A DNA stretch of 62,512 nucleotides, taken from assembly GCF_000969605.1 (NCBI RefSeq), contig NZ_JZUE01000029.1:1-62512 (forward strand), in the 5' to 3' direction. This DNA comes from Aquincola tertiaricarbonis (GTDB taxonomy: Bacteria > Pseudomonadota > Gammaproteobacteria > Burkholderiales > Burkholderiaceae_C). Positions 20,926-29,578 of the stretch are shown in pieces. Positions within the stretch are counted from its first letter, which is position 1. Every line of letters begins with the position of its first letter. Position numbers and translations under genes: made by a program. Under the pieces are notes generated by a model, which was not told where the DNA came from, did not search any database, and was given only the letters and a program-made list of their open reading frames with translations.

Positions 20926-21156
20926 CGCGGGGGGCGGTGCCCGGCGGGGCGATTTGTGGGGTGGCGAGGAGCGCAGTGCCGAGGTCGGCACGCGCAGCGT
21001 GCTTCGTAGACTGATCCGCGGCCGTTGTCCGAGCGCAGTGAACGCAGTGAACGTAGCGAGTTGGGCCGCGCGACCTCGGCGCGAGCACCGCAGCAAAGTC
21101 GGCCGCGCAGCGGCCGACCACCCCAGCATGAGCCCCGCCGGGCACCGCCCCCCGCG
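20926..21156. repeat. Inverted repeat with perfect 25-base arms
   Basis: The arm at 20926-20950 (CGCGGGGGGCGGTGCC...) is the exact reverse complement of 21132-21156. Inside are the hairpins GCACGC-GCA-GCGTGC (20988-21002) and GTCGGCCGC-GCA-GCGGCCGAC (21098-21118). It is a second element beside the 33-base-arm repeat. Confidence 0.72.
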
Positions 21157-21207
21157 TGGCGGCCGAACAAAAACAGCACCTAAGGCCTCACCCAGCCACG
21201 CCAAAGA

Positions 21208-22644
21208 TCAATGCCCGCCGTCCGCAGCCAACGCCGCCTCCCGCGCCTCCTCCACACCCGCCGACCCCGCCCCGTTGAAGAACAGGTTCAGCAGCACCGC
21301 GCTCAAGGTGGCCAGCAGGATGCCCGACTCCAGCAGCGGATGCAGGCCGTGCGGCATGTGCTGGGTCCAGGCCGGGGCCACCAGCGGCACCATGCCCAGG
21401 CTGATCGACACGGCCACGATGTACAGGTTGCTGCGGTTGGTCTTGTAGTCCACCGCGGCCAGGATGCGGATGCCGGTCGCGGCCACCATGCCGAACATCA
21501 CCAGCCCCGCACCACCGAGCACGAACTGCGGCAACGATTCGACCAGCGCGGCCATCTTCGGGATCAGCCCCAGCACGATCAGGATGATGCCGCCGGCCAC
21601 GCACACGAAGCGGCTGCGCACGCCCGTCACACCCACCAGGCCCACGTTCTGCGAGAAGCTGGTGTACGGGAAGGTGTTGAACACCCCGCCGATCACCGTG
21701 CCCAGGCCGTCCACCCGCAGCCCGGCCGTCAGGCCCTGCGGCGTCACCTTGCGGCCGGTCAGGTCGCCCAGCGCCAGGAACATGCCGGTGCTTTCGATGA
21801 AGGTCACGATCATCACCAGCACCATGGTGGCGATCAGCACCGGGTCGAAGGTGGGCATGCCGAAGCTGAAGGGCAGCACCACGTCGAACCAATGCGCGCC
21901 GGCCACCTTGTCGAAGTGCATCTTGCCCAGCGCGGTGGCCACCACGCCGCCCGCCACGATGCCCAGCAGCACCGAGATGTTCTGCACGAAGCCCCGGGTG
22001 TACTTGGCGATGAGCAGGATGACCGCCAGCACGAAGAACGCGATGGCCATGTTGTCCAGCGCCGCGTAGTTCGGGTTGGCGATCATCGGCGCCGGCCCGG
22101 TGCCGCCCGCGGCGGCGAAAGCCGGGTCGGGCACCTTGGCCAGGAAGGCGGGTCCGCCCATCGCCCAGCCGATGCCCACCCGCATCAGGCTGATGCCGAT
22201 CACCGCGATGATGGTGCCGGTGACCACCGGCGGAAAGAACCGCAGCATGCGGCTGGCCAACGGCGCGATGAAGATGCCGATCACGCCCGCCGCGATGATG
22301 GCGCCGAAGATGGCGCGTGCACCCTCGGTGCCCGGCGTCGAATCGGCCATCGCCACCATCGGCCCCACGGCCGCGAAGGTCACGCCCATCATCACCGGCA
22401 GCCGGATGCCGAACCACTGCGTGACGCCCCAGCTCTGGATGAGCGTGGCGATGCCGCAGCAGAACAGGTCCGCCGAGATCAGCAGCGCCACCTGGTCGGG
22501 CGAGAGCTTCAAGGCCCGGCCGACGATCAACGGCACCGCGATGGCGCCCGCATACATCACCAGCACATGCTGCAGGCCGAGGGCGGCCAGGCGCGGCAGG
22601 GGCGGCTTCTCGTCCACCGGGTGGACCAGTGTGGATTCGCTCAT
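21208..22644 (-). CDS. NCS2 (NAT) family purine/urate permease
   Basis: 478 residues with about 14 predicted membrane helices. The nucleobase-ascorbate transporter signature is QNVGLVGVTG (pattern Q-N-x-G-x4-T), and the usual EST motif of helix 8 is in IESTGMFLALGD. Members import xanthine, urate or uracil with protons. Neighbouring PuuD and HIU hydrolase suggest urate or xanthine, an inference. The ATG at 22644 carries GAGGAG; the frame runs 45 bases further up without a better start. Confidence 0.88.
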   Translation of the reverse strand: MSESTLVHPVDEKPPLPRLAALGLQHVLVMYAGAIAVPLIVGRALKLSPDQVALLISADLFCCGIATLIQSWGVTQWFGIRLPVMMGVTFAAVGPMVAMADSTPGTEGARAIFGAIIAAGVIGIFIAPLASRMLRFFPPVVTGTIIAVIGISLMRVGIGWAMGGPAFLAKVPDPAFAAAGGTGPAPMIANPNYAALDNMAIAFFVLAVILLIAKYTRGFVQNISVLLGIVAGGVVATALGKMHFDKVAGAHWFDVVLPFSFGMPTFDPVLIATMVLVMIVTFIESTGMFLALGDLTGRKVTPQGLTAGLRVDGLGTVIGGVFNTFPYTSFSQNVGLVGVTGVRSRFVCVAGGIILIVLGLIPKMAALVESLPQFVLGGAGLVMFGMVAATGIRILAAVDYKTNRSNLYIVAVSISLGMVPLVAPAWTQHMPHGLHPLLESGILLATLSAVLLNLFFNGAGSAGVEEAREAALAADGGH

Positions 22645-22711
22645 CGCGTACTCCTCAATGACGGAGGGAGAGGCGGGCCGGCAAAGCACCGCCCGTGGAA
22701 AACGGGTGACT

Positions 22712-22787
22712 CAGTCCCGCCCGGCCGCCCGAAGGGACTGGGCGCCCCCCCGGGGGGGAGCGAGCGGCAGCGAGCTTGGGGGCACCA
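22712..22787. repeat. Extragenic palindromic element with C7G7 core
   Basis: The stem CAGTCCC (22712-22718) / GGGACTG (22734-22740) is followed at once by the perfect palindrome of seven C and seven G (22745-22758) and the AGCGAGCGGCAGCGAGC stretch. It fills the gap between puuD and the permease. Similar CCCCAAGCTCGCTGC...CCCCCC repeats are, from memory, widespread in Burkholderiales intergenic regions. It may act as a transcription stop or mRNA-stabilising element. Confidence 0.6.
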
Positions 22788-24005
22788 TCAGTCGCGTTTT
22801 GCGCCGGCGTCGAACCACTTGCCCAGCAGCTCGCGCTCCTCGGCCGTGATGCCCGTGGCGTTGTTCAGCGGCATCTGCTTGCTGACTACCGCCTGCTGGT
22901 GGATCTGCGCCGCGTGCTGCACGATCAGGTCGGCCGTGTGCAGCGCCACGCCCTTGCTGGCCAGCGCCGCGTTGTGGCACATGGCGCAGCGCTGGGTGAC
23001 GATCTGCTCCACGCGGGCAAAGCCCTGCAGCGGCGGCGTGCCGGGCTGTGCAGTGCCGGGCGGCGGCAGCGGGCTGCGCTCGGGTGCGACGAAGAAGACC
23101 AGGCCGACCAGCAGGCCGATGGCCACGATCACCAGTTCCCAGCGCTCCTTGTGGCGGTGGCGCAGCACGAAGAACTGCCGCACCAGCGCGCCCACCAGCA
23201 TCATGCCGATCAGCACGATCCAGTTGTGCTCGTGCAGGTACAGCATGCCGTAGTGGTTGCTGATCATCGCGATCAGCACCGGCAGCGTGAAGTAGGTGTT
23301 GTGCACGCTGCGCTGCTTGCCGCGCTGGCCGTGGATCGGGTCGGGCTGGCGGCCGGCCTTCAGGTCGGCCACCACGTTGCGCTGGCCGGGGATGATCCAG
23401 AAGAACACGTTGGCACTCATGATGGTGCCCAGCATCGCGCCCATCAGCAGGAATGCGGCGCGCCCGGCGAACAGGTGGCAGGCCAGCCAGGTGGCCGCGC
23501 ACACGTAGATGAAGATGAGCACGCCCACCCGCAGGTCGCCGCCGATGCTGCCGTCCTTGTTGCGGCCGAACACGCGGCAGATCAGGTCGTAGACGATCCA
23601 GCCGGCCACCAGGAAGCCCAGCGCCGCGGCGATGGCGCCGCCCTGCGACCATTCGAACACCCGCGGGTCGACGAGGAAGGTCTGCGCCTGCCACAGGTAC
23701 ATCACGGTGAACAGCGCGAAGCCCGACAGCCAGGTGGAGTAGGACTCCCAGTACGACCAGTGCAGGTTGCCCTTGGGCATCTTCTTCGGGCCGACGAAGT
23801 ACTTCTGCGAGTTGTAGAAGCCGCCGCCGTGCACCGCCCACAGCTCACCGTTGACGCCGCGCGCCAGCAGGTCTTCGTCTTCAGGCGGCGTGAGGCTGTT
23901 GTCCAGCATCACGAAGTAGAACGAGGCGCCGATCCATGCGATCGCGGTGATCACATGCAGCCATCGCAGCAGCAGGTTGAGCCAGTCGAACAAATACGCT
24001 TCCAT
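22788..24005 (-). CDS. puuD: Membrane urate oxidase PuuD with C-terminal cytochrome c domain
   Basis: 405 residues. About 300 residues of membrane helices (LLLRWLHVITAIAWIGASFYF onward) with histidines conserved in the PuuD family are followed by a c-type cytochrome domain with CAMCH (Cys340, Cys343, His344). PuuD oxidises urate to 5-hydroxyisourate and passes electrons to the respiratory chain, replacing soluble uricase. The ATG at 24005 is chosen over 24038 for its GGAGACTCC and the family start MEAYLFDW. The next step is encoded immediately upstream (uraH). Confidence 0.93.
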   Translation of the reverse strand: MEAYLFDWLNLLLRWLHVITAIAWIGASFYFVMLDNSLTPPEDEDLLARGVNGELWAVHGGGFYNSQKYFVGPKKMPKGNLHWSYWESYSTWLSGFALFTVMYLWQAQTFLVDPRVFEWSQGGAIAAALGFLVAGWIVYDLICRVFGRNKDGSIGGDLRVGVLIFIYVCAATWLACHLFAGRAAFLLMGAMLGTIMSANVFFWIIPGQRNVVADLKAGRQPDPIHGQRGKQRSVHNTYFTLPVLIAMISNHYGMLYLHEHNWIVLIGMMLVGALVRQFFVLRHRHKERWELVIVAIGLLVGLVFFVAPERSPLPPPGTAQPGTPPLQGFARVEQIVTQRCAMCHNAALASKGVALHTADLIVQHAAQIHQQAVVSKQMPLNNATGITAEERELLGKWFDAGAKRD

Positions 24006-24133
24006 CGCCGGAGTCTCCTCGTCTCCGAAGCTCGCCACCGCGGGCGCTGCGAGCCGTGTTCAGTGCTGTCGCGGCCTCGGCGTGATGCCGGCCCACTGCG
24101 ACGATGGAATGTGTGAGTGGACGCTGCCGCGTT

Positions 24134-24487
24134 TCAGCTGCCCCGGTAGGTGCTGTAGCTCCAGGGGCTGACCAGCAGCGGCACGTGGTAGTGCGCGCCG
24201 GCATCGGCGATGCCGAAGTCCAGCGGCACCTGGTCCAGGAAGGGCGGCTCGGGCAGCGTGCTGCCCATGGCCTCGAAGTACGAGGCCACCTCGAACACCA
24301 GCCGGTAGCGGCCAGTCTCGAATTCGTCGTCCGCCAGCAGCGGTGCATCGGCGCGGCCATCATGGTTGAGCACCACGCGCTTGAGCTGCAGCGGCAGGCC
24401 GTCGTCCAGCCGATACAGGGTGACGGCCATGCCGGCGGCCGGGCCGCCGCTGGCGGTATCGAGTACGTGCGTGGTCAGCTTGCCCAT
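24134..24487 (-). CDS. uraH: 5-hydroxyisourate hydrolase (transthyretin-like)
   Basis: 117 residues, the full family length. It opens the ring of 5-hydroxyisourate to OHCU. Signature features are the start [13 protein letters not shown], conserved Arg/His sites, and the C-terminal YRGS motif in SYSTYRGS that marks bacterial HIUases and separates them from transthyretin. It is divergent from the GntR gene, with TGTATACA between them, and is the first gene of the uraH-puuD-permease run on the minus strand. Confidence 0.95.
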   Translation of the reverse strand: MGKLTTHVLDTASGGPAAGMAVTLYRLDDGLPLQLKRVVLNHDGRADAPLLADDEFETGRYRLVFEVASYFEAMGSTLPEPPFLDQVPLDFGIADAGAHYHVPLLVSPWSYSTYRGS

Positions 24488-24522
24488 CGACTGCTTCTTC
24501 CAGGGTTCGGGTTATTCATCGC

Positions 24523-24566
24523 TTGAAGTGTGTGCTCAACTGTATACACTTTGGCGTGCAGTTCAA
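24523..24566. promoter_or_regulatory. Dyad-symmetric operator in the uraH/gntR divergent promoter
   Basis: The palindrome TGTATACA (24541-24548) is flanked symmetrically by TTGAA (24523-24527) and TTCAA (24562-24566), each 13 bases away. The centre contains TATACA in both directions, so it may also serve as the -10 of both promoters. The same octamer occurs 31 bases before the ABC-transporter start at 29623. A regulator of GntR/FadR type encoded here would be expected to bind such a site; binding is not shown. Confidence 0.6.
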
Positions 24567-24588
24567 GTACTGGATTCCCCTGACCGCC

Positions 24589-25401
24589 ATGCCACGTCCT
24601 GCCTACACCACCGCAACGCCCCAGGCCGCACCGGCGCCGCGCAAGCCGCGCACCGCCCGTGTGCCCATGGCCGATGCCGTGCAGGAAACGCGCCCGCCCG
24701 CGGCCGCTGCCGATGGCGCCGAGACCAGCAGCACCCGGCGCATCGTCGATGCCATCACCGCGGCCATCGTCGAGCGGCGGCTGCAGCCCGGCACCAAGCT
24801 GGTGGAACAGCAGATCGCCGACGTGTTCAATGTCTCGCGCACGCTGGTGCGGCAGGCACTCAACCAGCTCAGCCGGGACCGGCTGGTGACGCTGGAGCCG
24901 GCCCGCGGCGCCTTCGTGGCCCAGCCCAGCGTGGAAGAGGCGCGCCAGGTGTTCGAGGCCCGCAAGCTGATCGAAGGCGCGATGATCAGGCAGCTGTGCG
25001 CACGCATCACCCCGGTGCAGATCGCCGAGCTGCGCGCCCACCTGCAGGCGGAGCAGGACGCTATCGAGCGCACCGACGTGCCCGGCCGCACCTGGCTGCT
25101 GAGCGACTTCCACCTGGTGCTGGCGCGCATGCTGGGCAACGAGGTGCTGGCCCAGCTGCTGGCCGACCTGCTATCGCGCAGCTCGCTCATCTCGCTGATG
25201 TACCAGTCGTCGCACTCGGCCGAACACTCGCGCGAGGAACACGTCGCCATCGTCGATGCGCTGGAGCGGCGCGACGCCCGCGCCGCCGTGCGCCTGACCG
25301 AAGCCCACCTGGGCAACGTGGAGCGCAACCTGCGGTTGCATCCCCGCATGTCCGACCTGCAGGCCGTGCTGCGCCCGCATGCAGCACCGCTGCGCCCCTG
25401 A
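24589..25401 (+). CDS. GntR-family regulator (FCD domain), likely controls purine catabolism
   Basis: 270 residues. A disordered Ala/Pro/Arg N-terminus of about 45 residues precedes a winged helix (RRIVDAITAAIVERRLQPGTKLVEQQIADVFNVSRTLVRQAL) and an FCD domain (metal-type residues in LLSDFHLVLARML, EEHVAIVDAL, LTEAHLGN). The frame begins at 24523, but the ATG at 24589 (MPRPAYTT) lies beyond the operator, whereas the upstream start would lie inside the promoter. Context on both sides (uraH, puuE) makes it the local regulator; the ligand is probably a purine breakdown product, by inference. Confidence 0.88.
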   Translation: MPRPAYTTATPQAAPAPRKPRTARVPMADAVQETRPPAAAADGAETSSTRRIVDAITAAIVERRLQPGTKLVEQQIADVFNVSRTLVRQALNQLSRDRLVTLEPARGAFVAQPSVEEARQVFEARKLIEGAMIRQLCARITPVQIAELRAHLQAEQDAIERTDVPGRTWLLSDFHLVLARMLGNEVLAQLLADLLSRSSLISLMYQSSHSAEHSREEHVAIVDALERRDARAAVRLTEAHLGNVERNLRLHPRMSDLQAVLRPHAAPLRP

Positions 25402-25425
25402 CCCCACCCTCTGACCCGCAGTGCC

Positions 25426-26427
25426 ATGAGTACACCTGACACCACCGATCCCCGCGCCGGCGAATCCACCTACGCCGGCTATGCCCGCGACATGAAGGGC
25501 TATGGCCGCGACGTGCCCCATGCCCGCTGGCCGGGCGGTGCACGCATTGCCGTGTCCTTCGTGCTGAACTACGAGGAGGGCGGCGAGAACAATCCGCTGC
25601 ACGGTGACCCGTCCACCGAGACCTTCCTGTCGGAAATGGTCACGGCGTCGGCCTTCGAGAACCGGCACATGACGATGGAGTCGATGTACGAATATGGCTC
25701 GCGTGCCGGCGTGTGGCGGGTGCTGCGCGAGTTCGAAAGCCGCGGACTGCCGCTGACCATCTTCGGCGTGGGCATGGCCATGAAGCGCTACCCCGAGCTG
25801 GCGCAGCATTTCGTGCAGGCCGGCTACGAGATCGCCAACCACGGCCTGCGCTGGATCCACTACCAGAACCTGCCGGCCGAGACCGAGGCCCGCCACATTG
25901 CGCTGGGCACGCAGGTGGTGCGCGAGATGACCGGCGGCCAGTGGCCGGTGGGCTGGTACACCGGCCGTGACAGCCCCAACACCCGCCGCCTGGTGGTGGA
26001 CCACGGCGGCTACGAATACGACAGCGACTACTACGGCGACGACCTGCCCTTCTGGCTGAACGTGCAGAAGACCGCAGGCGGCCAGGCGCCGATGCTGGTG
26101 GTGCCGTATTCGCTGGACACCAACGACATGCGCTGCGTGCAGGCCAACGGCTTCAACACCGGCGACGCCTTCTTCACCTACCTGCGCGACACCTTCGATG
26201 CGCTGTATGCCGAGGGCGATCCGCAGGGCCTGGACCGGCCGAAGATGATGAGCATCGGCATGCACTGCCGGCTGCTGGGCAAGCCCGGTCGCATTGCGGC
26301 GCTGCAGCGCTTCCTCGACCACGTGACCAGCCGCGAGCAGGTGTGGATCACCCGCCGCATCGACATCGCGCGCCACTGGAAGCAGGTGCACCCGTTCGAC
26401 CCGGCCACCGCCCACGCCTGGCGCTGA
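25426..26427 (+). CDS. puuE: Allantoinase PuuE (polysaccharide-deacetylase fold)
   Basis: 333 residues. This is the cofactor-independent allantoinase family, not the amidohydrolase type. It hydrolyses (S)-allantoin to allantoate. Family segments seen are GYGRDVPHARWPGGARIAVSFVLNYEEG, EYGSRAGVWRVLREFE, ANHGLRWIHYQ and the GWYTGRDSPNTRRL stretch. Sequence and neighbours (PuuD, UraH, OHCU decarboxylase) agree. It starts 24 bases after the GntR stop, so it may be transcribed with the regulator. Confidence 0.93.
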   Translation: MSTPDTTDPRAGESTYAGYARDMKGYGRDVPHARWPGGARIAVSFVLNYEEGGENNPLHGDPSTETFLSEMVTASAFENRHMTMESMYEYGSRAGVWRVLREFESRGLPLTIFGVGMAMKRYPELAQHFVQAGYEIANHGLRWIHYQNLPAETEARHIALGTQVVREMTGGQWPVGWYTGRDSPNTRRLVVDHGGYEYDSDYYGDDLPFWLNVQKTAGGQAPMLVVPYSLDTNDMRCVQANGFNTGDAFFTYLRDTFDALYAEGDPQGLDRPKMMSIGMHCRLLGKPGRIAALQRFLDHVTSREQVWITRRIDIARHWKQVHPFDPATAHAWR

Positions 26428-26453
26428 GCGCCCTGCCCTTGAAGGAAGTACCG

Positions 26454-28238
26454 ATGCTCAGTTTGTTCACCCTCAACGAGGCCTCGCAGGCCGAATTCGT
26501 GGCGCTGCTCGACGGCGTGTACGAACACTCGCCCTGGATCGCCGAAGCCGCCTTCGAGCGCAAGCCGGCTGGCGGCTTCGCCAGCCTCGCGCAGCTCAAG
26601 CTCGCGCTGGCCCAGGTGGTGACCGACGCCACGCAGGACCAGCAGCTGGCCCTGGTGCGCGCCCACCCCGAGCTGGCCGGCAAGGCCATGGTCAGCAAGA
26701 CGCTGACCGCCGAATCCACCAACGAGCAGGGCAAGGCCGGCCTGACCGATTGCACGCCGGCCGAGTTCGACAAGATCCAGCAGCTGAATGCGGCCTACAA
26801 CGCCCGCTTCGGCTTCCCGTTCGTGATGGCGGTGCGCGGCCCGCGCGGCCTGGGCCTGCACCGCAGCGAGATCATCGCCACCTTCGAGCGCCGGCTGGGC
26901 CACCCCGCCGACTACGAGCTGGCCGAGGCGCTGCGCAACATCCACCGCATCGCCGAGATCCGGCTGAACGACAAGTTCGGCGCCGAGCCCACGCTGGGCA
27001 ACCAGGTGTGGGACTGGGCCGAGGCGCTGGCCGTGCACAGCGACCCGGGGTATGCCGAGCAGGGCCAGCTCACCGTCACCTACCTGACCGACGCCCACCT
27101 GGCCTGTGCGCGGCAGCTGCAGTCGTGGATGCTGGAATGCGGCTTCGACGAGGTGCAGATCGATGCGGTGGGCAACGTGGTGGGCGTGTACCACGGCGCC
27201 GATCCGTCGGCCCGCCGGCTGCTGACCGGCAGCCACTACGACACCGTGCGCAACGGCGGCAAGTACGACGGCCGCCTGGGCATCCTGGTGCCGATGGCCT
27301 GCGTGCGGGAGCTGCACCGCGCCGGCCGCCGGCTGCCCTACGGCTTCGAGGTCATCGGCTTTGCGGAGGAAGAAGGCCAGCGCTACAAGGCCACCTTCCT
27401 CGGCTCGGGCGCGGTGATCGGCCAGTTCGACCACCGCTGGCTGGACCAGGCGGACGCCGACGGCATGACGATGCGCGAGGCGATGGCCCAGGCCGGGCTG
27501 GACCCGGCGAAGATCCCCGCGCTGCGGCGCGACCCCGCGCGCTACCTCGGCTTCGTGGAAGTGCACATCGAGCAGGGCCCGGTGCTCAACGAGCTGGGCC
27601 TGCCGCTGGGCATCGTCACTTCCATCAACGGCAGCGTGCGCTTGCTGTGCGAGATCACCGGCATGGCCAGCCATGCCGGCACCACGCCGATGAACCGCCG
27701 GCGCGATGCCGCCGCGGCCGCGGCCGAGGTCATCCTGTACCTGGAAGAGCGGGCGTCCAGCGTGGCCGACCTGGTGGGCACCGTGGGCATGCTGCAGGTG
27801 CCGGCCGGCTCGATCAACGTGGTGCCGGGCCGTTGCCAGTTCAGCCTGGACATCCGCGCCACCACCGACGAGGTGCGCGACGAATGCGCAGCCGACGTGC
27901 TGGCCGAGATCACGGCCATCTGCGAGCGCCGCGGTGTCTCGTTCAAGGCCGAGGAAACGATGCGCGCCGCCGCGGCGCCCAGCGATGCCGGCTGGCAGCA
28001 GCGCTGGGAGCGTGCGGTGGAGTCGCTGGCGCTGCCGATCTTCCGCATGCCCAGCGGCGCCGGGCATGACGCGATGAAGCTGCACGAGGTGATGCCGCAG
28101 GCCATGCTGTTCCTGCGCGGCTTGAATGCCGGCATCAGCCACAACCCGCTGGAAAGCATCACCAACGACGACACCGAACTCTGCGTGCAGGCCTTCCAGC
28201 GCCTGCTCGACCATCTTGCGACGGAACTCCAAGCATGA
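26454..28238 (+). CDS. Fusion: OHCU decarboxylase + allantoate amidohydrolase (M20 family)
   Basis: 594 residues. Residues 1-170 are OHCU decarboxylase (UraD), with the catalytic His71 in RAHPELAGK and the helical tail. From about 205 to the end it is an M20 amidohydrolase of the allantoate/N-carbamoyl type: GSHYDTVRNGGKYDGRLG (259-276), EEEGQR (305-310), the HIEQGPVL box, and the dimer-domain motif GMASHAGTTPM. One chain would thus form (S)-allantoin and later hydrolyse allantoate. The ATG at 26454 has GAAGGAAG. The upstream frame to 26343 is overlap with puuE. The joint has no stop and no broken motif. Confidence 0.9.
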   Translation: MLSLFTLNEASQAEFVALLDGVYEHSPWIAEAAFERKPAGGFASLAQLKLALAQVVTDATQDQQLALVRAHPELAGKAMVSKTLTAESTNEQGKAGLTDCTPAEFDKIQQLNAAYNARFGFPFVMAVRGPRGLGLHRSEIIATFERRLGHPADYELAEALRNIHRIAEIRLNDKFGAEPTLGNQVWDWAEALAVHSDPGYAEQGQLTVTYLTDAHLACARQLQSWMLECGFDEVQIDAVGNVVGVYHGADPSARRLLTGSHYDTVRNGGKYDGRLGILVPMACVRELHRAGRRLPYGFEVIGFAEEEGQRYKATFLGSGAVIGQFDHRWLDQADADGMTMREAMAQAGLDPAKIPALRRDPARYLGFVEVHIEQGPVLNELGLPLGIVTSINGSVRLLCEITGMASHAGTTPMNRRRDAAAAAAEVILYLEERASSVADLVGTVGMLQVPAGSINVVPGRCQFSLDIRATTDEVRDECAADVLAEITAICERRGVSFKAEETMRAAAAPSDAGWQQRWERAVESLALPIFRMPSGAGHDAMKLHEVMPQAMLFLRGLNAGISHNPLESITNDDTELCVQAFQRLLDHLATELQA

Positions 28239-29458
28239 ACGCCTACCAACGACTCGACGCCTGGATCGACGCCCACTTCGACGAGGAAGTGAAGACGCTG
28301 CAGGCCCTGGTGCAGGTGCCCACCGACACCCCGCCCGGCAACAACGCGCCACATGCCGAGCGCACCGCCGCGCTGCTGGAAGGCCTTGGCTGGGCACCCG
28401 AGAAACATGCCGTGCCGGCCGAGGCGGTGAAGGACTACGGCCTGGAATCGATCACCAACCTGATCGTGCGCCGCAAGTACGGCGAGGGCCGCACCATCGC
28501 GCTGAATGCCCACGGCGACGTGGTGCCGCCGGGTGAAGGCTGGACCCACCCGCCCTATGGCGCCGAGGTGGTGGACGGCAAGCTGTACGGCCGTGCCGCG
28601 GCGGTGAGCAAGAGCGACTTCGCCAGCTACATCTTCGCGGTGCGCGCGCTGGAATCGCTGGGCGCGCCGCTGAAGGGCGGCGTGGAGCTGCATTTCACCT
28701 ACGACGAGGAATTCGGCGGCGAGCTGGGCCCCGGCTGGCTGCTGCAGCAGGGCCTGACGAAGCCCGACCTGCTGATCGCCGCCGGCTTCAGCTACCAGGT
28801 GGTGACGGCGCACAACGGCTGCCTGCAGATGGAGGTGACGGTGCACGGCAAGATGGCGCATGCGGCCATCCCCGACACCGGCGTCGATGCGCTGCAGGGT
28901 GCCGTCGCCATCCTGAACGCGCTGTATGCCCAGAACCAGTTGTATAGGCAAGTGACGTCCAAGGTGGAGGGCATCACCCATCCGTACCTGAACGTCGGCC
29001 GCATCGAGGGCGGCACCAACACCAACGTGGTGCCGGGCAAGGTGGTGCTCAAGCTCGACCGCCGCATGATCCCGGAAGAGAACCCGGTGGAAGTGGAAGC
29101 CGAGGTGCGCCGCGTGATCGCCGAGGCCGCGGCGGGCCAGCCCGGCATCACGGTGGACATCAAGCGGCTGCTGTTGGCCAACTCGATGAAGCCGCTGCCC
29201 GGCAACCAGCCGCTGGTGGAGGCCATCCAGAGACACGGGCGCGAGGTGTTCGGGCAGGAGATCCCCACTTCCGGCACCCCGCTGTACACCGACGTGCGGC
29301 TGTATGTGGAGCGGGGCATCCCCGCCGTGATCTACGGCGCCGGCCCACGCACCGTTTTGGAGAGCAATGCCAAGCGGGCCGACGAGCACCTGGTGCTGGA
29401 GGACCTGCGCAAGGCCACCAAGGTGGTGGCCCGCACCCTGTTCGACCTGCTGGGCTGA
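28235..29458 (+). CDS. M20-family metallohydrolase, purine cluster
   Basis: 407 residues. The metal-binding sites are ALNAHGDVVPPGEGW, TYDEEFGGE and a late His near NAKRADEHLVLED. The dimerisation domain begins KMAHAAIPDTGVDAL. It overlaps the fusion gene by ATGA. It resembles ArgE/DapE-type or ureido hydrolases. Since allantoate hydrolysis is already encoded, it may act on ureidoglycolate or ureidoglycine, an inference from position alone. No ureidoglycolate lyase (AllA) is seen in the window. Confidence 0.85.
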   Translation: MNAYQRLDAWIDAHFDEEVKTLQALVQVPTDTPPGNNAPHAERTAALLEGLGWAPEKHAVPAEAVKDYGLESITNLIVRRKYGEGRTIALNAHGDVVPPGEGWTHPPYGAEVVDGKLYGRAAAVSKSDFASYIFAVRALESLGAPLKGGVELHFTYDEEFGGELGPGWLLQQGLTKPDLLIAAGFSYQVVTAHNGCLQMEVTVHGKMAHAAIPDTGVDALQGAVAILNALYAQNQLYRQVTSKVEGITHPYLNVGRIEGGTNTNVVPGKVVLKLDRRMIPEENPVEVEAEVRRVIAEAAAGQPGITVDIKRLLLANSMKPLPGNQPLVEAIQRHGREVFGQEIPTSGTPLYTDVRLYVERGIPAVIYGAGPRTVLESNAKRADEHLVLEDLRKATKVVARTLFDLLG

Positions 29459-29482
29459 TCCGCCCTCCCCAGGGAAACACAC

Positions 29483-29536
29483 GCGGCGCACCAGCGGCGG
29501 GCAGGTAGTCCCCGCATGGTGCGCCGCATTGTTTTG
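29483..29536 (+). terminator. Intrinsic terminator after the M20 gene
   Basis: The stem GCGGCGCACCA (29483-29493) and TGGTGCGCCGC (29517-29527) has 11 perfect pairs. An inner GCGGG/CCCGC pair sits inside the loop, and ATTGTTTTGG follows. It separates the puuE operon from the ABC-transporter promoter. Confidence 0.65.
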
Positions 29537-29578
29537 GTGCATCCTGCGCCCGGCTGCGGCGTGCATGGAACTTGCAAA

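Larger units (their letters stand above)
20494..21207. other. 714-base intergenic block made of inverted repeats
   Basis: No convincing gene. All six frames stay partly open because of base composition, but the reading frames have no start signals or recognisable domains. The block contains two long inverted repeats (20528-20774 and 20926-21156), several hairpins with a GCA triloop (20988-21002; 21098-21118), a repeated GCCCTGCGCTGCTCGG, and repeated GCAGTGAACG units near 21045. It looks like stacked extragenic repeats. Confidence 0.7.

Noticed and set aside
20490-21204. Open frames on both strands in the repeat block
   Set aside because: They run through inverted repeats, carry no ribosome site and no known fold; the openness follows from composition.
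20494-21207. CRISPR array or tRNA cluster in the long gap
   Set aside because: Repeats are inverted pairs, not regularly spaced direct repeats; no cloverleaf or CCA end is seen.
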